Source of the DNA: Bacteroidota bacterium
GTDB lineage: Bacteria > Bacteroidota > Ignavibacteria > Ignavibacteriales > Ignavibacteriaceae
Direction of reading: 5' to 3'
DNA: 23,510 bases
NCBI GenBank assembly: GCA_021796135.1
Contig: JAJYOQ010000013.1
Span: 1 to 23,510, forward strand
In this document: one piece after another, positions 1 through 7,295 of the stretch
How positions within the stretch are numbered: the stretch's first letter is position 1
Layout: each line of letters starts with the position of its first letter
Made by a program: the position numbers and the translations under genes
The notes under the pieces: generated by a model
Seen by the model: only the letters and a program-made list of their open reading frames with translations
Databases searched by the model: none
What the model was told of the DNA's origin: nothing

Positions 1-2
1 GA

Positions 3-92
3 AAAGCCAGGGAAAGGTTTTATAATTGCCACAATATTACTCCAAATGGGAAAATTTTCACATTTCAAAAATCGATAAAAAATGGACAATAA
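3..92 (+). CDS. possible C-terminal remnant of an upstream gene (partial)
   Basis: The third frame is open from the left edge to a TAA at 90-92 and gives about 29 residues of ordinary composition, including the stretch NITPNGKIFTF. The first frame is also open, to a TAA at 76-78, but its translation looks less protein-like. I do not recognise the family. It may be the end of a gene that begins outside the window, or it may be non-coding. Confidence 0.2.
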   Translation, partial: KARERFYNCHNITPNGKIFTFQKSIKNGQ

Positions 93-176
93 TCCATTAA
101 ATTTTATATTTACTTAAAATATTTCCATTAAACAAAGTTTGTTTTTATTTTTACCGCAAAATAAGTATATAGAATT

Positions 177-938
177 ATGAAGAAAATAAAAGAAAATTTA
201 GGCAGAAATAAAATTATCGGAAAAGTCATCTACTATAATGAGTTTTATTCTGAAATATTAAAGAATAAACGCACTATTCTTGTGTGGCTTCCTCCTTCAT
301 ACTATAAAAATAAAGAGAAAAAATATCCAGTACTATATATGCATGACGGTCAAAATATTATGAATCCGGATACTTCTTTCTCAGGATTTGATTGGCAAGT
401 TGACGAAACTGCCTCAAGGTTAATTAAAGATAATATGCTTGAAGAAATAATTATAGTCGGTATTTATAATACAGCGGACAGATTAAGAGAATATAGTCTC
501 GGCAAAACCGGAATAAAATATATGAAATTTGTTTCCGGAGAACTTAAAGAATTTATTGACTTAAATTATAGAACTGAAATAAATGAGGCTGCCGTTATGG
601 GATCTTCAATGGGAGGTCTAATCTCCTTTCTAATCGCTTGGAACTATCCCGCAATATTTAATAAAGCTGCTTGTATGTCAAGTTCTTTTTATTATGATTC
701 TGAAAAAGCAATTAAAATGGTTAAGAAACACAATGGTGCGAAAAAAGAGATTAAAATTTATATCGATCACGGTGAAGACGGTTTGATAGAAGGACAAAAT
801 ATGTTTTGCGCTTTATCAGCGAAAAAATATTTGATTGGGAAAGATATCGATTATTTCTATGCCCCGAATGCAGCGCATAATGAAGCTGCATGGGCAAAAC
901 GCTTAGAACGACCTCTTATATTTCTGTTTGGTAAATAA
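177..938 (+). CDS. putative esterase, alpha/beta hydrolase (Esterase D / Fes-type family)
   Basis: This 253-residue protein has the features of the 'putative esterase' family of alpha/beta hydrolases, which cleave ester bonds of varied substrates, often acyl or siderophore esters. The nucleophile elbow G-S-S-M-G-G lies at 142-147 with Ser144 as the likely nucleophile. The early HDGQN motif (56-60) is typical of the family. His234 in AAHNEAAW is the likely catalytic His, and Asp198 or Asp201 in DHGEDG is a candidate acid. No signal peptide is visible, so a cytoplasmic location is likely. The start is the first ATG after an AT-rich leader with no clear ribosome-binding site. It is convergent with modC and probably unrelated to the molybdate genes. 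The fold is well supported; the substrate is unknown. Confidence 0.8.
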   Translation: MKKIKENLGRNKIIGKVIYYNEFYSEILKNKRTILVWLPPSYYKNKEKKYPVLYMHDGQNIMNPDTSFSGFDWQVDETASRLIKDNMLEEIIIVGIYNTADRLREYSLGKTGIKYMKFVSGELKEFIDLNYRTEINEAAVMGSSMGGLISFLIAWNYPAIFNKAACMSSSFYYDSEKAIKMVKKHNGAKKEIKIYIDHGEDGLIEGQNMFCALSAKKYLIGKDIDYFYAPNAAHNEAAWAKRLERPLIFLFGK

Positions 939-961
939 AAATGGTTATCGTTACTATTTTT
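937..961. terminator. possible bidirectional terminator between the esterase gene and modC
   Basis: The arms AAAAATGGT (937-945) and ACTATTTTT (953-961) can pair over nine positions, with one G-U pair and a 7-nt loop. The A-run on one side and T-run on the other give a U-tract in both directions, which suits two convergent genes 43 bp apart. The stem has only two G-containing pairs, so it is weak, and its 5' arm overlaps the esterase stop codon. Confidence 0.35.
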
Positions 962-981
962 GGGTAGATTTATTAATGTGA

Positions 982-1863
982 CTAATCTTTTTGTAATTTT
1001 ATAATCAACGGATTAAACGCTTTGGAGACAATCATTACTTTATCGCCGGGTTTTAATGATTCCGATTCTTGTGCGGTTGCAATAATTTTAACAATGTTAT
1101 TTCCTACAAGAACAATCACTATATTTACGACATCTGTATTTTCGATACTTAAAATATCACCCGTAAATCGGAACTTCCCACTTATATATTCTTGATTAAA
1201 AACATTCGGTGCATCTCCTTGGCTGATTACCTTTCCCTTTTTTATTCTTATGACTTTATTAGACATTTTAAATATTTCTGAAAGATCATGACTGACCATT
1301 ATTGTTGTCAAATTTAATTTTCTGTGGACTTTTAATATGAAGTCCTGTAATTTTAATCTTATTTCTGAATCAAGTGCCGAAAGAGGTTCATCTAAAAGCA
1401 GAATATTCGGACGACGCGCAATAGCTCTTGCCAGTGCTACCCGTTGCTTTTGGCCGCCTGATAAAGTTTCAGGATATCGATCCTTAAACATTTCAAGTTC
1501 CATAATCTCAATTATTTCTTTTAGATGAGCGGTATCTTTTTTATCCTCAGACGCGAATTCAATATTTTGGAGAACAGTCATATTTGGGAACAAGGAATAA
1601 TCTTGAAATACAAAGCCAACTTTTCTTTTTTGCGGAGACAAAAAAATTTTTTTATCCGCATTAAACCATTCAACATCATTAACTTTTATAATGCCTTTTT
1701 CTGGTTTAATTAAGCCTGCAATTAGTCTTAATAATGTTGTCTTACCAGCTCCGGAATGTCCTTCTATTGTAATAAAGTCACCTTCATTAATTTGAAGATT
1801 TATATCTAGCGGCAAATCACCGTCTGCTGTTTTTAAAAGCTTATATAAGGAAAGCAGTATCAT
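982..1863 (-). CDS. modC: molybdate ABC transporter ATP-binding protein ModC
   Basis: This is the ATPase subunit that powers molybdate (or tungstate) import through ModB. In the 293-residue protein the Walker A GHSGAGKTT is at 35-43, the Q-loop Gln is residue 87, the ABC signature LSGGQ is at 134-138, Walker B ILLLDEP is at 154-160, and the H-loop His is residue 192. The last 60 or so residues (about 230-290) form a TOBE-like oxyanion-binding domain, which separates ModC from generic ABC ATPases. The length is shorter than E. coli ModC (about 350) because only one TOBE repeat follows the ATPase. Its ATG overlaps the modB stop as ATGA, so the two are translationally coupled. It is the last gene of the mod operon. 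Confidence 0.92.
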   Translation of the reverse strand: MILLSLYKLLKTADGDLPLDINLQINEGDFITIEGHSGAGKTTLLRLIAGLIKPEKGIIKVNDVEWFNADKKIFLSPQKRKVGFVFQDYSLFPNMTVLQNIEFASEDKKDTAHLKEIIEIMELEMFKDRYPETLSGGQKQRVALARAIARRPNILLLDEPLSALDSEIRLKLQDFILKVHRKLNLTTIMVSHDLSEIFKMSNKVIRIKKGKVISQGDAPNVFNQEYISGKFRFTGDILSIENTDVVNIVIVLVGNNIVKIIATAQESESLKPGDKVMIVSKAFNPLIIKLQKD

Positions 1864-2534
1864 AATCTGCCTAGTTTTAGATATTTGCCATTAATAATAT
1901 ATACAGTTAACAGGATTAAAAATGTTACAATGAAAAGTATCAGTGAATAAAAATTTGCATTATGATAATTAAGCGATTCCACTTGATCATAAATGGCTAA
2001 GGCAGCAACTCTTGTTCTACCGGGAATATTTCCGCCTATCATTAATACAATTCCGAACTCACCAATAGTGTGAGCGAAACTCAAAACTATCCCGGTTAGT
2101 AATGATGATTTTATATTAGGCAGTAATACTTTTATAAGAGTTTGTAATTTTGATTTACCTAGTGTATAAGATGCTTCTTTTAATGATGACGGTAAACTCT
2201 CAAATCCGGCTTGAATTGGGTTGATCATAAAAGGTAAGCTGTAAATCATTGATGCTAATACTAATCCTTCAAATGAAAAAATAAGCTGAATGTTAAAATA
2301 TTTATCCAATAAGTTTCCGGGAAAATGATTTGGAGAAAATGAAATAAGCAAATAAAATCCCAATACTGTAGGAGGAAGTACAAGCGGCATGCTAACTATA
2401 GCCGATACAAACGGTTTCAGCTTAAAATTATTTTCGGATATTATATAAGCAAGCGGCACGGAAAAGAAAAATAAAATAACGGTGGTTATCAGAGCAAGTT
2501 CAAGACTTAATATTAAAGGTTGAAAATCTATCAT
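1860..2534 (-). CDS. modB: molybdate ABC transporter permease ModB
   Basis: This 224-residue inner-membrane permease forms the molybdate channel as a homodimer. It has about five to six hydrophobic segments; the first is at about 8-30 and the last near 195-215. The conserved cytoplasmic EAA loop, which docks on the ATPase, is visible as EASYTLGKSKLQTLIKVLLP from residue 120. The run VLPPTVLGFYLL (about 52-63) and the segment HTIGEFGIVLMIGG are characteristic of ModB/CysT-type permeases. It overlaps the upstream molbindin gene by ATGA (2531-2534) and the downstream modC by ATGA (1860-1863). The length matches ModB homologues. Confidence 0.92.
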   Translation of the reverse strand: MIDFQPLILSLELALITTVILFFFSVPLAYIISENNFKLKPFVSAIVSMPLVLPPTVLGFYLLISFSPNHFPGNLLDKYFNIQLIFSFEGLVLASMIYSLPFMINPIQAGFESLPSSLKEASYTLGKSKLQTLIKVLLPNIKSSLLTGIVLSFAHTIGEFGIVLMIGGNIPGRTRVAALAIYDQVESLNYHNANFYSLILFIVTFLILLTVYIINGKYLKLGRL

Positions 2535-2932
2535 TTGGGAGCAACCATTATTTCTGTCGACTTTATTAAAGCAATAACTGTGTCATTTTCCTTTAATTCC
2601 AGACTCTCAGCATCACAGGTTGTAATTATAGCCGAAATATCGTTGGAATGAAAATTAAGATTAATCTGACTTAATAACTTCCCCTTGTTTATGTTTTTGA
2701 CGGAACAATTCAATCTATTTTGCAAACTAATTTTACCTATAAAATCTTTAGCTAAATTAACTTCGGTTTCTTTGAACATAATATTTAAGTGGTTGCCTAT
2801 TTTCAAAAAAGAAGCCGAATCAGGTGTCTCAATAATAATTGTTTTAAGTGAACTGCCGCTTACATTTAAATCGATAATAGTCATATTATTATCGCTGATT
2901 AAATTAATAATTTGACCGTCTAGGCAGTTCAT
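2531..2932 (-). CDS. di-TOBE molybdate-binding protein (molbindin-like)
   Basis: A 133-residue protein made of two TOBE/Mop repeats and nothing else. The first is about residues 1-62, ending FKETEVNLAK. The second is about 66-131, starting SLQNRLNCSV and ending ALIKSTEIMVA. Both show the hallmark spacing of a basic/hydrophobic turn, an AII/III strand, an L-x-x-G/E-x-x-V turn and a final FKxxEV or IKSTEIM strand. Such Mop proteins bind molybdate or tungstate at subunit interfaces; in ModE the same double domain serves as the molybdate sensor. No DNA-binding domain is present here, so a storage, buffering or delivery role is likelier than direct regulation. The gene overlaps the modA stop by one base (TAATG) and modB by four, so it belongs to the operon. 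The first repeat is more divergent than the second. Confidence 0.78.
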   Translation of the reverse strand: MNCLDGQIINLISDNNMTIIDLNVSGSSLKTIIIETPDSASFLKIGNHLNIMFKETEVNLAKDFIGKISLQNRLNCSVKNINKGKLLSQINLNFHSNDISAIITTCDAESLELKENDTVIALIKSTEIMVAPK

Positions 2933-3687
2933 TATTCTCCTTTAATCTGATAGCCAAAATTTCTTAAAATATTTTTTGCTTTTTGAGAAAACAAAAAATT
3001 ATAGAACCGGATAGATTCATTTTTATGATGATCAATTCCATATTTTAAAATAACACATCCTTGTTCGATAGGAGAATAAACTGAAGGATCTATTTCCATC
3101 CAAACTCCTTTCCCCTTCATTTGCGGAGATACTACAACGGACTTTGCTGTAAATCCCGCATCTGCTGCGCCGGATACAATAAATTGATTTGTCGGAGAAA
3201 TACTTTCACCATAAACTAATTTATTTTTTATCTTATCATAAATTTTATAATGTTTCAAAACTTCAATTGTTGCCTCCCCATAAGGGGCGATTGCCGGATT
3301 GGCAATTGCAATTCTTTTTATGTTGCCCGAAAGTAAAAATTTTAATTTTTTGTCTAACTTTACACCTTTTTTTAAACTCCAAATTACTAAAGATCCCGAA
3401 GCATATACTTTTGGGGTGCTGACTGCGAGTTTCGATTGATATAAAGAATTTGGATATTTCATATCGGCGGAAATAAAAATATCATATGGCGCGCCTTCCT
3501 TTATTTGGGCAGTAAATTGTCCTGAAGAACCAATAATTATTGAGGCATCTATCCCGGTTTCCTTCTTAAATTCATTTTTTAATTCTTGTATGGCAAATTG
3601 GACATTTGCCGCAACAGCCAATGTAATTTGAGCATAAGTATTAGTAAAAAATACCAAAAAAACTAAAATAAATTTCAAAATCTTCAT
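2932..3687 (-). CDS. modA: periplasmic molybdate-binding protein ModA
   Basis: This is the high-affinity substrate-binding protein of the molybdate importer. I chose the ATG at 3687 (251 residues) over the longer reading from 3738. It begins directly with a signal peptide, MKILKFILVFLVFFTNTYA, cleaved around residue 19-20, and has AGGA placed a few bases upstream. After the signal come the ModA landmarks: ITLAVAANV at the mature N-terminus, GSSGQ (53-57), which supplies oxyanion-binding serines, then GAPYDIFISADMKYP (66-79). Later landmarks are the AIANPAIAPYG segment and the GAADAGF motif. No lipobox Cys is visible, so the protein is probably soluble in the periplasm. It heads the operon and is divergent from the Rieske gene. 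Confidence 0.9.
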   Translation of the reverse strand: MKILKFILVFLVFFTNTYAQITLAVAANVQFAIQELKNEFKKETGIDASIIIGSSGQFTAQIKEGAPYDIFISADMKYPNSLYQSKLAVSTPKVYASGSLVIWSLKKGVKLDKKLKFLLSGNIKRIAIANPAIAPYGEATIEVLKHYKIYDKIKNKLVYGESISPTNQFIVSGAADAGFTAKSVVVSPQMKGKGVWMEIDPSVYSPIEQGCVILKYGIDHHKNESIRFYNFLFSQKAKNILRNFGYQIKGE

Positions 3688-3823
3688 ATTAATTCCTATT
3701 AATTTAAAAATTGTGAATTCCCGATTAGTAGAAACCACAATAATATAATTCTTGCCTTTGGAAATTAATCATCCAATAAACATCGTCTTATTTGAGTTTC
3801 ATAAGGATATCTTTATGGCAGAT

Positions 3824-3849
3824 TAATTGATATTTATAAATATCAATTA
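3824..3849. promoter_or_regulatory. 26-bp perfect palindrome, candidate operator between modA and the Rieske gene
   Basis: The 13-base arm TAATTGATATTTA (3824-3836) is followed with no spacer by its exact reverse complement (3837-3849). It lies 75 bp before the Rieske start and about 137 bp before modA, in the 237-bp divergent intergenic stretch. A 12-bp palindrome, TTTTGATCAAAA, follows at 3871-3882. A site binding a dimeric regulator is likely. The half-site TTGATATT recurs in front of the molybdenum-cofactor operon. It does not match the E. coli ModE consensus as I know it, and the FNR-like halves TTGAT/ATCAA are 10 bases apart rather than 4. Confidence 0.5.
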
Positions 3850-3924
3850 TTAGACCGAAAATTGACAATTTTTTGATCAAAATAACGAGCTTGCTTAAAT
3901 TTAATTAAAAATGATGATAATTTT

Positions 3925-4380
3925 ATGAGTTTATACCAAAAAATAAATAAGTTTGAAAAATCTGATGAAAGTCCTTCCGGGAAGAAAATTTCACGGAAAA
4001 ACTTTTTCCGGCGTATCGGTTTTGTGTCTTTAATACCACTAGCCGGAATTTGGTTTTCTACATCAAAGCAGTCTTTGTTGAGAGAGGAAAAATTTGAAAA
4101 GATAATAATTCCGGCAAATATCCCCGAGGGTATATCATATTATGATTCTGTCATAGTATCAAAAAATAATAAGGGTATAAAAATACTTTCATCAAAATGT
4201 ACTCATCTTGGGTGTAAAATAAATGAGTCAAATGGTAATACATTAGTTTGTCCTTGTCATGGGTCACAATATGCCTTTGACGGAACAGTTATTAAAGGAC
4301 CGGCTGGAAAAGCGCTGAAAAGTTTACCGTTTCAAATAAATGCTCAAACCGGAGAAATCACGGTTAATGTTCAAGTTTAA
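3925..4380 (+). CDS. Rieske iron-sulfur protein of a cytochrome bc-type complex
   Basis: This 151-residue membrane-anchored Rieske protein would take one electron from quinol at the Qo site and pass it to a c-type haem. The N-terminus has a Tat-like signal anchor, SRKNFFRRIGFVS followed by a hydrophobic stretch ending near residue 44. The classic RR is RK here, a variant I would not treat as proof of Tat export. The [2Fe-2S] site is complete: box 1 CTHLGC (92-97; Cys92, His94) and box 2 CPCHGS (109-114; Cys109, His112). Cys97 and Cys111 are placed for the usual disulfide, as in high-potential bc1/b6f Rieske proteins. Its end overlaps the downstream cytochrome b gene by 14 bases, which implies coupled translation and one complex. 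Confidence 0.9.
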   Translation: MSLYQKINKFEKSDESPSGKKISRKNFFRRIGFVSLIPLAGIWFSTSKQSLLREEKFEKIIIPANIPEGISYYDSVIVSKNNKGIKILSSKCTHLGCKINESNGNTLVCPCHGSQYAFDGTVIKGPAGKALKSLPFQINAQTGEITVNVQV

Positions 4381-7138
4381 TAAACATAAGAATGAAGATC
4401 TTTCTAACAAATATGCGAAGGTATTTAACTTTACCTTTGGACAAATTTCATTCGCTGCATTTATTATAACTGCTGTAACCGGAATTTTTCTTGCCATTCC
4501 TTTTGATATAAAAAATCCTTTAGATTCTATTAGCTATATGCTGCTCACTAATCCTGGAGGAGTATTCTTTAGAAATATTCACTACTGGAGTGCACAATTA
4601 TTTTTGATTTTTTCAATCCTTCATATATATGATCATCTAAAAAAATCAAATGAAAAAGAGCTCGCTACAGGAGTTTGGCTGAGATTAACATTTTCTCTGA
4701 TCGTAATATTCTTTGTCATGCTATCCGGTTTTATTATAAAAGGAGATGCCGACGCAATTCAGGCAAAGAGAATTATTACTTCCCTGATTGACTTAATTCC
4801 GTATATAGGAAAAGAGTTGTCAATTTCTTTTCTTGGTACCGAAAATGATTATCAAATTATATATGTTCAACATATTGCTACTGCAACGATTTTTCTATTG
4901 TTTATAATTATTGAACATTCAAAAACATTTTGGGCGAAATTAAAATTAATTTTATACTTAATGCCTTTACTGATTTTAATTGGTTACATTTTTCCTCCTG
5001 GCTTACATGACGGTCTTAATCCAATTATGAAAGGACCTTGGTATTTTCTTGGGATGCAGGAAATTCTGCATTGGCTTTCATATCCTGTAACCATTATCAT
5101 AATAATTTTAGCATATATAATTGTAATAGCTTACTTGCCAAAATTTTCAAACGGATTATCAATAATTGTAAAACGCATATTATTAGCATCGCTCATTTTT
5201 TATTTATTATTAATTATAATAGGTTTTTTCTTTAGAGGGGAAAACTGGGAATTTACATTACCCTGGAAAAATCCATCACTAACGTCTTTACAATTTGAAC
5301 CTTTTGATAATATTCAAGGAATTTCCGACATCGATCTTAAAAAAAGTATCATTCCATCAATACTTGGAAGACGAGAGGGTTGTCTTTATTGCCATCAAAA
5401 TATTAAGGGGCTGTCACCTTCTCACAATCCCGAGGCAATTGGTTGTGTCTCATGCCATTCAGGAAACCCATATACACTTGATAAAATTTATGCACATCGG
5501 GGGATGTTCTTAATTCCCGGCAATCTAACCGAAGCAGGACAAACCTGCGGATCACAAAATTGTCACGTCGATATTGTAAATCGCGTAAATAAAACAATAA
5601 TGACTACATTAACAGGAATAGTAAGCGTAGATCAATATGTTTTTGGCGAATCAAATAACTTGAATAAGCTTCATTTTATTAATGAAATTGGACATTCTAA
5701 CGCAGATACGCATTTGAGGAATCTTTGCGCTTCATGCCATTTGGGAGCTAGTAAAACAGACCTTGGACCTATTAATCAACTTTCCAGAGGCGGCGGCTGT
5801 AATGCATGCCATTTGAATTATAACAAAGAGGCATTGTCCTCGCTATCGAAATATCAAAAACTTTCTTCTTCGATATTTGATTCTTCTTTTATTCACCCTT
5901 CTTTAACAATAAATATTACTGCCGATCATTGCTTTGGATGCCATAGTCGTTCTGGTAGGATCTCTACTAATTATGAAGGCTGGCGTGAAACTTTACTTCA
6001 GCAGCAAGATATAAAAGATACCTCAGGTTATAGAATTCTTGATGACGGCAGGGTATTCGAAAAAGCTCCGCAGGATGTTCATCATCAAAAAGGGATGGAT
6101 TGCATTGATTGCCACTCATCTCATGAAATAATGGGCGACGGGAGTTATTATTTACATGAAGAAGATCAGGAAAAAGTCAGCTGTACAGATTGTCATTTTA
6201 ATGAAAAACCGCAAACAATCAATTCCGGTCAAGCAGATGCGGAATCGGCAAAAATCATTCTTCTTAGAGGGTACACTCAAAAGAACCGCCAATTTTTGAT
6301 TGAACATAAAACCGGATTCCCTCTGGTTAACACTTATATAAATGATAAAGGAGTAGCTGAATTAATTCTAAAGAACGGGAATTCAGTCCTTCCGTTAAAG
6401 CCGCCTTCTTTAGCATGCAGCGAAGGACTTGGCCATAAAAATCTTTCGTGTAAGAGCTGCCATACTTCATGGTCGCCTCAATGCGTCGGATGCCATACCG
6501 AATATGCTCCTAAGGATTCTTCATTTGACTTACTCGAAAAAAAGGAAGTAAAAGGCAGCTGGTTAGAAAACCCATCTGATTATTTAGCTGAACCGCCGGT
6601 TTTAGGAATAAGAATTTCAAAAGATAAAAATGGCATACAAACAGAAAATATAGATACCTTCATTCCTGGGATGATTTTAACTATTCAAAAGAAAAACATA
6701 AATCCTGCTTCGACAAAGAATAAAGATGTTATATTCCATAGATTATTTGCTCCTTCATTTTCACATACTATTGTGAAGGAAAGCAGAAGCTGTATTTCGT
6801 GCCATAACAATCCCGAAGCGCTTGGGTATGGTGACGGTAAACTTGAGTTTGTTAAATATAAAAATTTTGGCAAATGGGTTTTTACTCCTAAATATCAAAT
6901 AAGTAAATATGACGGATTGCCGGAAGATGCATGGATTGGATTTCTAAAGACAAGAAAAAATTATTTAGCAACAAGAACAAATGTTAGACCCTTTAATATT
7001 CAAGAGCAAGAAAATATTCTTACCGTTGGCGCTTGCTTGACTTGCCATGAACCTCAATCTAAACAAATAAAGATTTTTTTGGATTCAGGGAAAATGCCGA
7101 AAATAAGCTCAAAATGTTTGTTGCCTAAGTGGAATTAA
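4367..7138 (+). CDS. cytochrome b6/subunit IV-like protein fused to a dodecahaem cytochrome c domain
   Basis: I take the ATG at 4367 (923 residues) rather than 4340, because it puts a short basic leader before the first helix. Residues 1-190 resemble cytochrome b6. Haem b ligand pairs are His72/His86 on one helix (14 apart) and His169/His184 on another (15 apart, the b6f-type spacing). Residues 195-290 resemble subunit IV, with about three membrane segments and GPWYF (223-227) where PEWY normally sits. From about 335 onward the protein is a periplasmic c-type domain with 12 haem sites: eleven CXXCH at Cys339, 360, 454, 478, 522, 579, 606, 695, 706, 809 and 890, and one CX4CH at 394-400. Together with the Rieske protein it should be a quinol-oxidising complex whose haem chain replaces cytochrome c1. 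The electron acceptor is unknown. Confidence 0.88.
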   Translation: MFKFNKHKNEDLSNKYAKVFNFTFGQISFAAFIITAVTGIFLAIPFDIKNPLDSISYMLLTNPGGVFFRNIHYWSAQLFLIFSILHIYDHLKKSNEKELATGVWLRLTFSLIVIFFVMLSGFIIKGDADAIQAKRIITSLIDLIPYIGKELSISFLGTENDYQIIYVQHIATATIFLLFIIIEHSKTFWAKLKLILYLMPLLILIGYIFPPGLHDGLNPIMKGPWYFLGMQEILHWLSYPVTIIIIILAYIIVIAYLPKFSNGLSIIVKRILLASLIFYLLLIIIGFFFRGENWEFTLPWKNPSLTSLQFEPFDNIQGISDIDLKKSIIPSILGRREGCLYCHQNIKGLSPSHNPEAIGCVSCHSGNPYTLDKIYAHRGMFLIPGNLTEAGQTCGSQNCHVDIVNRVNKTIMTTLTGIVSVDQYVFGESNNLNKLHFINEIGHSNADTHLRNLCASCHLGASKTDLGPINQLSRGGGCNACHLNYNKEALSSLSKYQKLSSSIFDSSFIHPSLTINITADHCFGCHSRSGRISTNYEGWRETLLQQQDIKDTSGYRILDDGRVFEKAPQDVHHQKGMDCIDCHSSHEIMGDGSYYLHEEDQEKVSCTDCHFNEKPQTINSGQADAESAKIILLRGYTQKNRQFLIEHKTGFPLVNTYINDKGVAELILKNGNSVLPLKPPSLACSEGLGHKNLSCKSCHTSWSPQCVGCHTEYAPKDSSFDLLEKKEVKGSWLENPSDYLAEPPVLGIRISKDKNGIQTENIDTFIPGMILTIQKKNINPASTKNKDVIFHRLFAPSFSHTIVKESRSCISCHNNPEALGYGDGKLEFVKYKNFGKWVFTPKYQISKYDGLPEDAWIGFLKTRKNYLATRTNVRPFNIQEQENILTVGACLTCHEPQSKQIKIFLDSGKMPKISSKCLLPKWN

Positions 7139-7190
7139 ATAATGGTGATGATTTTCATATAACAAATTATGTTATGAATTGACTATAATA

Positions 7191-7218
7191 TTGATTTTAA
7201 TCTTGATATTTTTAATAT
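7191..7218 (+). promoter_or_regulatory. possible sigma70-like promoter of the cofactor operon
   Basis: TTGATT (7191-7196) and TAATAT (7213-7218) are separated by 16 bases, about 80 bp before the first gene. The -10-like box lies inside the inverted repeat at 7204-7220, as expected for a repressor-controlled promoter. In DNA this AT-rich such matches arise easily by chance. Confidence 0.25.
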
Positions 7219-7220
7219 CA
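7204..7220. promoter_or_regulatory. inverted repeat, candidate operator of the cofactor operon
   Basis: TGATATT (7204-7210) and AATATCA (7214-7220) are exact reverse complements with a 3-base spacer. Including the preceding T, one half is TTGATATT, the same half-site found in the 26-bp palindrome upstream of modA and the Rieske gene (4-base spacer there). A second, weaker inverted repeat, ATAAC/GTTAT, lies at 7159-7175. Confidence 0.4.
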
Positions 7221-7295
7221 GATTTTCCAATAGTTAGCATATACTTAAAAAAAGAGAAAATATAATTACATATAAATTATTCAAAGGAGAAAAAA

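Noticed and set aside
3688..3738. Longer modA reading starting at 3738 with 17 extra residues
   Set aside because: The extra residues would bury the signal peptide; the internal ATG at 3687 has AGGA upstream and starts a perfect signal sequence.
3827..3846. FNR-type box (TTGAT....ATCAA) between modA and the Rieske gene
   Set aside because: The halves are 10 bases apart instead of 4, so it does not fit FNR/CRP spacing; kept only as an unassigned palindrome.
4340..4366. Start of the cytochrome b fusion at 4340
   Set aside because: It adds nine residues without homology value and increases the overlap with the Rieske gene to 41 bases; the ATG at 4367 gives a compact leader.
7139..7295. Molybdenum-cofactor (Moco) riboswitch upstream of the cofactor operon
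   Set aside because: The 157-bp leader is almost purely A/T and shows only short inverted repeats, not the long GC-containing multi-stem aptamer expected for that RNA.
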